Shown piece by piece: positions 25,342 to 31,926 of a stretch of 43,918 nt of DNA; positions within the stretch are counted from its first letter, which is position 1; every line of letters begins with the position of its first letter. Made by a program: the position numbers and the translations under genes. The DNA is taken from positions 1-43,918 of the forward strand of contig CABSEG010000015.1 of the NCBI GenBank assembly GCA_902476645.1, given 5' to 3'. The notes under the pieces are model-generated. The model was not told the DNA's origin and did no database searches. It saw only the letters and a program-made list of their open reading frames with translations. The DNA is from an uncultured Lachnospiraceae bacterium (GTDB lineage: Bacteria > Bacillota > Clostridia > Lachnospirales > Lachnospiraceae).

Positions 25342-25379
25342 AACAAAAAAGAAGTAACTGCCAAATTTCCACAGTTACT
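25342..25379 (-). terminator. Intrinsic terminator between the HPrK-like and ABC exporter genes
   Basis: On the minus strand AGTAACTG (plus 25372-25379) pairs with CAGTTACT (plus 25353-25360), followed directly by TCTTTTTTG. Eight perfect base pairs and the T tract make a standard terminator. It lies in the only 69-base gap inside an otherwise tightly packed locus, and the exporter's ribosome site starts just after it. Confidence 0.8.
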
Positions 25380-25392
25380 AAAAACAATTCCT

Positions 25393-26169
25393 TTATAATT
25401 CCTTTTCCAGTAAAGCTACTGCCGTTTCCTCCGGTATACAGGATAATTCCAACACCGGAAGACTGCAAAGTAACTGATCCAAGGTCTGAAGGCACAGTTC
25501 CATTCCGTCCTCCACCCATCTTGGATAAAATACGCTGTTGGAAACCTCCCTTACCTTTTCATAGCCTTCCAGCGTTCGAAGCGAATTGTTTTTAGCCTGT
25601 TTTAGAATAACCAGGGCTTTCAATCTGACCCTTCGGTTCTCACAATAAGGGGAAGAACCGTGCCAAGGGGTGCCTACTCCCCAAAAATCCCCGTTTTCTT
25701 CCTGTACAAAAGTAATATCCCCGTTGATAATCCGCGCATCCCGGTATCGATTCCATAGCTCTGCCTGAGTGGTTTTTCCAATACCGGATGGACCAAGAAA
25801 CGCGATACCAATGCCGTGGTATTCAATCAAGGCAGCGTGGAGCTGAATCATCTTTTTTCTCACTGCATGTGCGTAAAATGCCTGTAATAAAAAAGTAGAT
25901 ACAGATTCTTTATGAAAATACGGATATAAAATTCCCCCGTTTTTCCAATCCCGGTCCATGAGCATCAGGTCTTGGCCGATTCGGTATATGTGTGTATAAG
26001 ATGGATGAACATCAAAAAACCCGATTCCATGGCAGTGGCCAGAAGAAGCCTTAGCTATAATGGAACAATCTGCTTTTTCCTCACTATTTATAAAGTGTTG
26101 TATAGAGTTATTAACATTTAGTAAATTAGAAATCTGGATTTTTACATTTGAAATTTCGTATAATACCAT
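25393..26169 (-). CDS. HPr-kinase-like ATPase (peptide-cluster type)
   Basis: 258-residue protein resembling the C-terminal kinase domain of HPr kinase as found in RiPP and exopolysaccharide loci, for example the kinases of paeninodin-type lasso clusters that phosphorylate a precursor peptide. The core LHAALIEYHGIGIAFLGPSGIGKTTQAE holds Walker A near residues 126-134, followed by NGDITFVQEE (acidic metal site) and GVGTPWHGSS. The HPr-binding N-terminal domain of true HprK is replaced by an unrelated beta-rich region. The first ~40 codons are markedly AT-rich compared with the rest. The ATG has only a distant GGAG. Likely substrate is the adjacent 126-residue protein, by inference. Confidence 0.82.
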   Translation of the reverse strand: MVLYEISNVKIQISNLLNVNNSIQHFINSEEKADCSIIAKASSGHCHGIGFFDVHPSYTHIYRIGQDLMLMDRDWKNGGILYPYFHKESVSTFLLQAFYAHAVRKKMIQLHAALIEYHGIGIAFLGPSGIGKTTQAELWNRYRDARIINGDITFVQEENGDFWGVGTPWHGSSPYCENRRVRLKALVILKQAKNNSLRTLEGYEKVREVSNSVFYPRWVEDGMELCLQTLDQLLCSLPVLELSCIPEETAVALLEKEL

Positions 26170-26224
26170 AATACATAAAACTCCGTTTATCTATTTTGAT
26201 AGTTTTCTTATGAATTCGTCAAAC

Positions 26225-26605
26225 TTATACCATTTGCTCTCCAATACATCCATCTGTAGTATCATGTGTAATCGAATATACTCCGTAGATTTCATACGCT
26301 TTGTTCATAAATTGGTTCTGCTCATAAGGATCTGTCGTAACCGCCCATTGTGAAAAAATAGAATTTAAATTATTTTCATTTTTAATAATTTCCTGGATTC
26401 CTTCTACTGTAAAATTTGCAAAAGGACTATATGGCATATCTATCACTTGACTCCAGCCTTTATTAATAATGCCAAGTTCATAATCCCAGTTAATATAGGC
26501 ACCATCAACATTATACCCAGGCACTTCTCCAGATGATCCTCCCTCTGCCATGGGCATCACTGCATTTGCCTCCACCGGTACATATACATATTCTGATCCT
26601 GTCAT
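26225..26605 (-). CDS. Unrecognised 126-residue protein, candidate substrate of the modification enzymes
   Basis: I do not recognise this family. The ATG at 26603-26605 has GGAGG five bases upstream, and it overlaps the radical SAM stop codon (ATGA), so it is translated in step with that enzyme. The N-terminal third is aromatic and Gly/Ser-rich (SEYVYVPVEANAV, PMAEGGSSGEVPG). The middle is helical (TVEGIQEIIKNENNLNSIFSQW). The C-terminus has repeated Tyr and a lone cysteine at 120 (TTDGCIGEQMV). There is no signal peptide and no transmembrane segment. Its AT-rich codon use differs from flanking genes. Position after PqqD and the radical SAM gene is where a RiPP precursor usually lies, but it is long for a precursor and lacks an obvious double-Gly leader. 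Confidence 0.75.
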   Translation of the reverse strand: MTGSEYVYVPVEANAVMPMAEGGSSGEVPGYNVDGAYINWDYELGIINKGWSQVIDMPYSPFANFTVEGIQEIIKNENNLNSIFSQWAVTTDPYEQNQFMNKAYEIYGVYSITHDTTDGCIGEQMV

Positions 26606-27684
26606 TCTATCCTCCACCTTTCCTGCTTTTCATCATAATACTGTTTTACTCTGTTACAGAACTCTTTACTTACCTGTTGCGGTCCTCCACACTCTGCAGA
26701 CAGAATTCCGGCACAGCGCAGACATCCCTCCTGGGCCTTACAGGATTTGCATTCCTCCGGCCATTCCAACTGCTCCTCATATGCAAGCAGACTTCTCCAG
26801 GCTTCCAAAAAGGTCATATCTCTCACTGGAATATGGGGTTCATTCATAAACCCACAAAATCTCATGTCTCCGTTCCAGGTAACCCAATACCCCAGGCGGT
26901 AATCCTTGCACATCGTACACGGCTTTCTCTCCAGCGACATGGGATGCTCCCGGACTCTTCTTTTCAGATTCCGCCGAAATGCCTCCTCTGTATACGAATT
27001 TGCCACAGCCACCTCCCTGGCCATGGAATCTGCTCCCCGTACGGAAGGTCTGACTCCCACCGTATTGCTCCAGGGCAAACCATTCTTTGCGGCATAATAT
27101 GCCAGCTTCATAATGTCCTTTTCGTTTTGCCTGATAATAGTACTGACCATTTCCATTGGGATGTTCTTTTTTTTCAATTCCTGAATCGCCCGGTGAACTC
27201 TGGTGAAACCTTGCTCCACACCGCAGACTTGCTCATAGATCTCATCATTGGATCCGTACAAAGTCAACTTCACTCCATGAGGCGGATATTCATCAAAAAC
27301 TTCCAGCATCTTATCATCTATCAAAGACGCATTTGTCTGTAAGGTGATAAAAAAACCCATCCTGGATAATACTTTCCAAATTTCAAGGAATTCCGGATGC
27401 ATAAGGGGCTCCCCTCCGGTAACACACAGCCAGGTAGTTCCCACTTCCTTGGCCTGATCTGCAATGTGGATCCATTCCCGGGCAGATAACTCCCGGCCAT
27501 GCCTTGGAATTTCCTCTTCTTTCAGATGTACGTAACACATTTTACAGTGAAAATTACATCTTGGCGTCAGCTCAAAGGTTCCGGATATCGGGATCGCTTT
27601 GGCAAAAGCCTCCTCCCAGACAGCCTTATAAAAGGGATCCAGCCATTCCATTCTTCTGCATAAGGGTTCGAACCGATTACTCAT
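26602..27684 (-). CDS. Radical SAM/SPASM peptide-modifying enzyme
   Basis: 360 residues. The CX3CX2C cluster motif CNFHCKMC lies at 43-50, the SAM-binding TGGEPL at 89-94, and a C-terminal SPASM domain carries nine cysteines (256, 259, 277, 312, 315, 321, 324, 332, 343), enough for two auxiliary iron-sulfur clusters. Family members modify ribosomal peptides (thioether, C-C or ether crosslinks, decarboxylation) or act in cofactor synthesis. PqqD immediately upstream overlaps it by eight bases, a classic recognition-protein/enzyme pair, which favours a peptide substrate. Confidence 0.9.
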   Translation of the reverse strand: MSNRFEPLCRRMEWLDPFYKAVWEEAFAKAIPISGTFELTPRCNFHCKMCYVHLKEEEIPRHGRELSAREWIHIADQAKEVGTTWLCVTGGEPLMHPEFLEIWKVLSRMGFFITLQTNASLIDDKMLEVFDEYPPHGVKLTLYGSNDEIYEQVCGVEQGFTRVHRAIQELKKKNIPMEMVSTIIRQNEKDIMKLAYYAAKNGLPWSNTVGVRPSVRGADSMAREVAVANSYTEEAFRRNLKRRVREHPMSLERKPCTMCKDYRLGYWVTWNGDMRFCGFMNEPHIPVRDMTFLEAWRSLLAYEEQLEWPEECKSCKAQEGCLRCAGILSAECGGPQQVSKEFCNRVKQYYDEKQERWRIE

Positions 27685-27991
27685 TTTTTACCCTCACAAA
27701 GACGCTGCCTCGTGCAATGCCGTCGTCCAAAATGTTATGTTTTTTCAAAGTATCCAGAAATTTTTCTATATCTGCCTTGGCCTGCTCCCTTGTCACCCCT
27801 GTATAATGCGCCAAAATTTTTTCTATTAAATCCTCTGCTTCAAACTCTGTTTCTTTCATATACTCCCAAAGATACGCTCCGGAAGAAGATATGTATACGA
27901 TAGAGTGGATCTCCCTGACCCTCTTTCCGATGGGCACGACCACATACTGTCCCGCCACCTCTCTGAGAATTAAGTCATCCTTTAATTTCAT
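27677..27991 (-). CDS. PqqD family peptide-recognition protein
   Basis: 104-residue winged-helix protein of the PqqD fold (RiPP recognition element). The N-terminal beta-hairpin LKDDLILREVAGQYVVVPIG and the SSSGAYLWEYMKE helix are typical, followed by the C-terminal helices LIEKILAHYTGVTREQAKADIEKFLDTLKKHNIL. It would bind the leader of the substrate and deliver it to the radical SAM protein. A strong GGAGG lies 13 bases before the ATG, a rather long spacing. It begins 36 bases after the GHKL kinase stop with no terminator between, so read-through from the two-component genes is expected. Confidence 0.9.
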   Translation of the reverse strand: MKLKDDLILREVAGQYVVVPIGKRVREIHSIVYISSSGAYLWEYMKETEFEAEDLIEKILAHYTGVTREQAKADIEKFLDTLKKHNILDDGIARGSVFVRVKNE

Positions 27992-28027
27992 ATCTTCTAT
28001 ACAACCTCCTCTTCGTAAATAGTTCCT

Positions 28028-29362
28028 TTATAGATTCAGGGATACTCTCAGGATAAACCTCTGTCTTTCCCGCCACGCCTGCATACATCCCTGATATTTT
28101 CGGGCAACCAATTCAATATTGCCTAATCCATATCCCTTCATGGCTTCCATTTTCCTTTCTGAGTCCTCCACTGCATTTACGCTGTTTTCAATCTGAATCA
28201 AAAGGCTCTGCTTATACTGCAGCACCATCACATGTATAAAGCATTTATCTTTCTCGCATTTTGCGCAGGATTGTAAAGCATTTTCCATGGCGTTTCCCAA
28301 TAATACGGTCATATCTACAATATCGAAGGGGTAGCTTTCTTTCACCCGAATATCGTATTTCATGGGGATCTGCTTTTCCTCTGCCCGGTTAATATAGTAG
28401 TTTAATACGTCATTGATGATAAAATTTCTGCTTACCTGTCTTTCTTCCACTTTCTCCAGCTTATCCAGATAATTTCCCAGATACTCCTGAATTTTTTCTG
28501 TCTGTCCTTTTCCTGCCAAAACACTCAAGGTTCGAAAATGATGTCTCAAATCATGGGACCATCTTTTCTGATTCAGAATATTTCCCTGCATGTGCTCATA
28601 CTGCATCTGGTACAATGTCAGTCTGGCTTTCATATCCTCTTTTTCTTTTTCCAAAAGCATACACGCAAAATAGATCATGTAGGTGAGCAGATTCCCGCCC
28701 AGAAAGCAAATCATCCAAATGCTCCGGTATCCTTTTGAGGCAGGCGTTCTGGAAATCACAGACAGCCCCAATTCCATCTGTCCCCCTATTACGGTCAATA
28801 TAGCAATGATAACCGAACATACGCTGACCAGTCTGAGGCTTTTCTTTGATACTTTTCCCAGTTGCCCCGCGTCCCATTTTCTTAATAACAGAAAAACAGG
28901 CGGAAAACTCAATGCGGTCGCAAGAATATAAAAAAATACTGCTGTGGAGTTATATGGAATGTAGTGCTCTGCCTGTATGACATCTATCAAGGCAACCGTC
29001 GTATTCACAAGTATATAAATTGTGAGTCCGTACTGAACTGCCAACATGTAAAAGAGAAGTCTTCCCCGCTGTTCTTTCCGAAAACTCCCAAAGTAAACCA
29101 AGCTTCCTGCCAAAATAAATATGCCAAAAAAGATATTAGGCACCCATAGAAAAGCCGGTTCTTCTTTCCATGTTTGATAGAGATTGCCCAAAAAGGCCGT
29201 GGTCAGAAAACTCATAATGACCATAAAGCTGACCATCCCAACCAGAATTCTTTTTTTGGAAATGCGAAACGATTCGTCCCGGAACGGAGCATAGAGCAAA
29301 AACAATGGCGGCAGTAGTTGTATCATGTAGCCTGTAAACTGAACAAACACATATTTCCACAT
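28028..29362 (-). CDS. Agr-like sensor kinase with GHKL domain
   Basis: 444 residues from ATG 29360-29362 (GGGAGG four bases upstream). There are about six N-terminal membrane helices (to residue ~230) and no extracellular domain, then a cytoplasmic kinase core: HDLRHHFRTL with the phospho-histidine, the NAMENALQSC N box and the GYGLGNIELVARKY G box. This is the AgrC/ComD/BlpH architecture that senses peptides at the membrane. No agrB or agrD is present in the window. The next genes downstream are the PqqD and radical SAM genes. Confidence 0.9.
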   Translation of the reverse strand: MWKYVFVQFTGYMIQLLPPLFLLYAPFRDESFRISKKRILVGMVSFMVIMSFLTTAFLGNLYQTWKEEPAFLWVPNIFFGIFILAGSLVYFGSFRKEQRGRLLFYMLAVQYGLTIYILVNTTVALIDVIQAEHYIPYNSTAVFFYILATALSFPPVFLLLRKWDAGQLGKVSKKSLRLVSVCSVIIAILTVIGGQMELGLSVISRTPASKGYRSIWMICFLGGNLLTYMIYFACMLLEKEKEDMKARLTLYQMQYEHMQGNILNQKRWSHDLRHHFRTLSVLAGKGQTEKIQEYLGNYLDKLEKVEERQVSRNFIINDVLNYYINRAEEKQIPMKYDIRVKESYPFDIVDMTVLLGNAMENALQSCAKCEKDKCFIHVMVLQYKQSLLIQIENSVNAVEDSERKMEAMKGYGLGNIELVARKYQGCMQAWRERQRFILRVSLNL

Positions 29363-29381
29363 ACGACCTCCCATTACTCTC

Positions 29382-30089
29382 TCACATCATATCATCCATA
29401 AAGTGCTGAAAAATAAAGTCATTGTATCGCTTTCGGTTCTCCGCCCTCTGTCGTCTGCTTAGCACAAATGTCATTTGACCAATCTGGCAAGAATCCAGAT
29501 TCATCTTCTCCACGGCCTCCATATTAACGATAATCCCTCTGTTAATACGCAAAAATCGCTCATCTAATTCTTCCATAAAGGCGGAAATTCCTGACCTGGT
29601 TTTCACAGTCACTCCCGTGACCAGGTGGATATATAAATAGTTATGAAGACTTTCGATATACGTAATCCTGTGGTAGGGAATGTCCTGCCTCTGACGACTG
29701 GAAGGATCGTAAACAGTTACCTTAGCCACATGCTTTTTCTGAAATCTTCTTCTGATTTCCTGTAATAACTCTATTTTAGGTGGTTTTATAAGATAAAATA
29801 AAGCATCCAGCTCATATGCCTCTGCTCCAAATTCCCGGCTGGAACTGATCAACACCAGCTCCGTGCCCGGCCACTGTTCTTTTATCGTTCTTCCCACATC
29901 GATACCGTCTCTTTGTTTCATAAAAATATCTAAAAAAATCAAATCATATACCCTGTCATCCCCCTGCTGTTTCAGTAGTTGCTCCCCTTCCTCATATTCA
30001 TCTATCTCAATATTCTCCCACACCCTCTCCAACCTGGTTCTCAGGGTCCGGATATCTTCTTTGTCATCATCACAAATTGCAATCCTCAT
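29382..30089 (-). CDS. LytTR-family response regulator (AgrA-like)
   Basis: 235 residues. The REC domain has ICDDDKEDI, phospho-acceptor in LIFLDIFMKQRDGID and the conserved lysine in LIKPPK. The LytTR DNA-binding domain has IPYHRITYIESLHNYLYIHL and FLRINRGIIVNMEAVEKM. It pairs with the GHKL kinase 19 bases downstream. LytTR proteins bind pairs of ~9-base direct repeats. A matching pair lies in the divergent gap upstream (30192-30218). Confidence 0.92.
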   Translation of the reverse strand: MRIAICDDDKEDIRTLRTRLERVWENIEIDEYEEGEQLLKQQGDDRVYDLIFLDIFMKQRDGIDVGRTIKEQWPGTELVLISSSREFGAEAYELDALFYLIKPPKIELLQEIRRRFQKKHVAKVTVYDPSSRQRQDIPYHRITYIESLHNYLYIHLVTGVTVKTRSGISAFMEELDERFLRINRGIIVNMEAVEKMNLDSCQIGQMTFVLSRRQRAENRKRYNDFIFQHFMDDMM

Positions 30090-30191
30090 GTATGTTCACC
30101 TGCTTTTCGTTATTCCGTCTTAATAAAGTTTACGATATTTTAAATATCTTATTTATGATAATTATATATCAATCTTCTTCTGTTTTCTACT

Positions 30192-30218
30192 ACCGTTTCT
30201 CCCATTTTTTGACCGTTT
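30192..30218 (+). promoter_or_regulatory. Direct repeat ACCGTTT, candidate LytTR regulator site
   Basis: ACCGTTTCTC starts at 30192 and ACCGTTTGTC at 30212, a 20-base offset. Both resemble one half of the AgrA/LytTR repeat (ACAGTTAAG in agr). A third GACGTTT sits at 30243-30249. The pair lies 20 bases upstream of the candidate -35 box for the LCP gene and about 100 bases upstream of the regulator gene on the other strand. Confidence 0.5.
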
Positions 30219-30240
30219 GTCTCAAAATATGCAAGAATGC

Positions 30241-30269
30241 TGGACGTTTTTTCGTATTTCGTGTATCAT
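30241..30269 (+). promoter_or_regulatory. Candidate promoter for the LCP gene
   Basis: TGGACG (30241-30246), a 17-base spacer, then TATCAT (30264-30269). The -10 is good and the -35 poor, the pattern expected of an activator-dependent promoter. The LytTR-like repeats are just upstream. Confidence 0.5.
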
Positions 30270-30345
30270 AATGGTATGAAAAAGGGCATGATTTCCAATA
30301 CTAATTATAAGAAAAAGCATTACAAAAAGATGAAAGGAGATTTCC

Positions 30346-31836
30346 ATGAGTGACTCAAAGACCCTCGATTTTAATGGAAAGGCAAGACTTCCTGGCATTT
30401 TTCTTACTTTGCTCACATTTTTGGGCAGCGCCGTACTCCTTGTCTGCGCGCTCCGCACCGGAATGGTACCCGGACTTTATCTGGCCGCCCTTTCTGCCGG
30501 ATGTCTGATCGCCATAATCCTGACCTATGTTCTTACGAAAAATCCAAGGCAAAAGATCCGTTTCCTGATTGGTATTCTCTGGTCTATCCTCTGTCTTGTT
30601 CTGTTTTGCTTCGCAGGATACTTCATTCGCCAGACCCAGAATACGCTGGAGCAGGTATCCGGAGTGACTTACGAGACTTCCAGTATTTCCTTTTACGTAA
30701 AAAAAGAAGCATCTGTACAGACACTTCAGGATGTTTCAGAGGAAACCTTCGGTATCCTGAAGGTTCTGGACCGTGAGAACACAGAGGATGCGCTAAAGCA
30801 GCTTCAAGAAGAACAGGACATTCATCCCTCCACGAAAGAATATGAGGGGCTGACCCAGATGGCAGATGCGCTGAGAAACGATGAGGTCGGTGTTATCGTC
30901 CTCAATCAGGCCTTTCTGACACTCTATGAGGAGGCAGATGGCTATGAAACCTTTCCGGATGAAATCCGCGAGTTGGCCACAAAACAGTTGAAACATGCGA
31001 TACCATCCACGGTACAAGAGGAAGGTCAAAAAGAAACAGAGCAAAACACAGCCTCCTCCCAGCAGGATTCTTCTGACGTGATCCACATTTACATCAGCGG
31101 CAGTGATACCAGAAGCAGCACATTAGCGGGGCGAAGCAACAGCGATGTTAATATCATCGCCAGCATCAACCCCTCAGAGAAAAAGATCCTTCTGCTTACG
31201 ACACCGAGAGACTATTATGTTCCTCTATCCATTTCCGGCGGCGTGCCGGATAAATTGACCCATGCGGGTATCTACGGAGTCCAGGTCAGCATGGATACTC
31301 TTTCTATGCTCTATGAGATTCCTATTGACTACTATTTTCGCATGAATTTCGTAGGCTTTGTGGATATCATTGATGCTCTTGGCGGTGTGGATGTATATTC
31401 CGAATATGATTTTGATGCAGGCGGTTATCACTTTCAGAAAGGCATAAACACGTTAAACGGAACACAAGCTCTGGCCTTCTCCAGGGAACGATATTCCTTT
31501 GCGTCTGGAGACCGGCAGCGCGGAAAAAATCAGATGGCCGTGATCAATGGCGTCATTCAAAAGGCTTCCAGCCCTGCAATTCTGACCAAATACTTTTCTA
31601 TTTTGCAGGAGGTACAGGACTGCGTGGAGACGAATATCCCATACGACCTCATGGCAGAACTGGTACGCATACAGCTGTCGAATCCCGGTAGCTGGGAGGT
31701 TACCAGTTATAGCGTGGATGGAACCGGAGACAGTCAGATCCCCTATTCTATGAGCATCCCTGTATATGTCATGAATCCAGACTATGAGACCGTAGATCAT
31801 GCGAAAACATTATTAAAGCAGATAGCCGATAAGTAA
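30346..31836 (+). CDS. LytR-CpsA-Psr family protein (wall polymer ligase)
   Basis: Attaches lipid-linked polysaccharide or teichoic acid to peptidoglycan. The 496 residues comprise three N-terminal membrane helices (about 17-40, 45-65, 73-93), an accessory domain (100-225), a Ser/Gln-rich linker (near 226-245), then the LCP catalytic domain with SNSDVNIIASINPSEKKILLLTTPRDYYV, the FVGFVDIIDALGGVDVYSE block, and the arginine-rich FSRERYSFASGDRQRGKNQ. AAAGGAG lies six bases before the ATG. It is transcribed away from the LytTR/GHKL operon, and its product is a natural end-point for the polymer those genes control. Confidence 0.93.
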   Translation: MSDSKTLDFNGKARLPGIFLTLLTFLGSAVLLVCALRTGMVPGLYLAALSAGCLIAIILTYVLTKNPRQKIRFLIGILWSILCLVLFCFAGYFIRQTQNTLEQVSGVTYETSSISFYVKKEASVQTLQDVSEETFGILKVLDRENTEDALKQLQEEQDIHPSTKEYEGLTQMADALRNDEVGVIVLNQAFLTLYEEADGYETFPDEIRELATKQLKHAIPSTVQEEGQKETEQNTASSQQDSSDVIHIYISGSDTRSSTLAGRSNSDVNIIASINPSEKKILLLTTPRDYYVPLSISGGVPDKLTHAGIYGVQVSMDTLSMLYEIPIDYYFRMNFVGFVDIIDALGGVDVYSEYDFDAGGYHFQKGINTLNGTQALAFSRERYSFASGDRQRGKNQMAVINGVIQKASSPAILTKYFSILQEVQDCVETNIPYDLMAELVRIQLSNPGSWEVTSYSVDGTGDSQIPYSMSIPVYVMNPDYETVDHAKTLLKQIADK

Positions 31837-31852
31837 TTTACCGGCTATCTGC
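31818..31852. repeat. Perfect 11-base inverted repeat at the end of the LCP gene
   Basis: GCAGATAGCCG (31818-31828) and CGGCTATCTGC (31842-31852) flank a 13-base loop that contains the stop codon. There is no strong T tract on either strand. It probably protects or helps end the transcript together with the terminator downstream. Confidence 0.6.
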
Positions 31853-31885
31853 CCCTTAATTAAAACGTCCAACTCTCTATGTCAT

Positions 31886-31918
31886 GGCAGGCAACCGTTA
31901 CTCCTGTCCTGTTTTTTT
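31886..31918 (+). terminator. Intrinsic terminator after the LCP gene
   Basis: GGCAGG (31886-31891) pairs with CCTGTCC (31903-31909, one bulge) and is followed by seven T (31912-31918). It ends just before the 3' end of the converging phosphohexomutase gene. Confidence 0.65.
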
Positions 31919-31926
31919 AGATTCTT

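Noticed and set aside
26533..27342. Long plus-strand open frame (269 codons) opposite the radical SAM gene
   Set aside because: It is a mirror of the minus-strand gene's codon pattern, has no ribosome site and encodes a His/Leu/Pro-rich sequence without family features.
30132..30150. Palindrome GATATTTtAAATATC upstream of the LytTR regulator
   Set aside because: Purely A/T in a very AT-rich gap, so it is easily expected by chance; the ACCGTTT repeats are the better regulatory candidate.
30090..30345. AgrD-like pheromone gene in the divergent gap
   Set aside because: I looked on both strands for a short frame with a ribosome site and an AgrD-like core and saw none.
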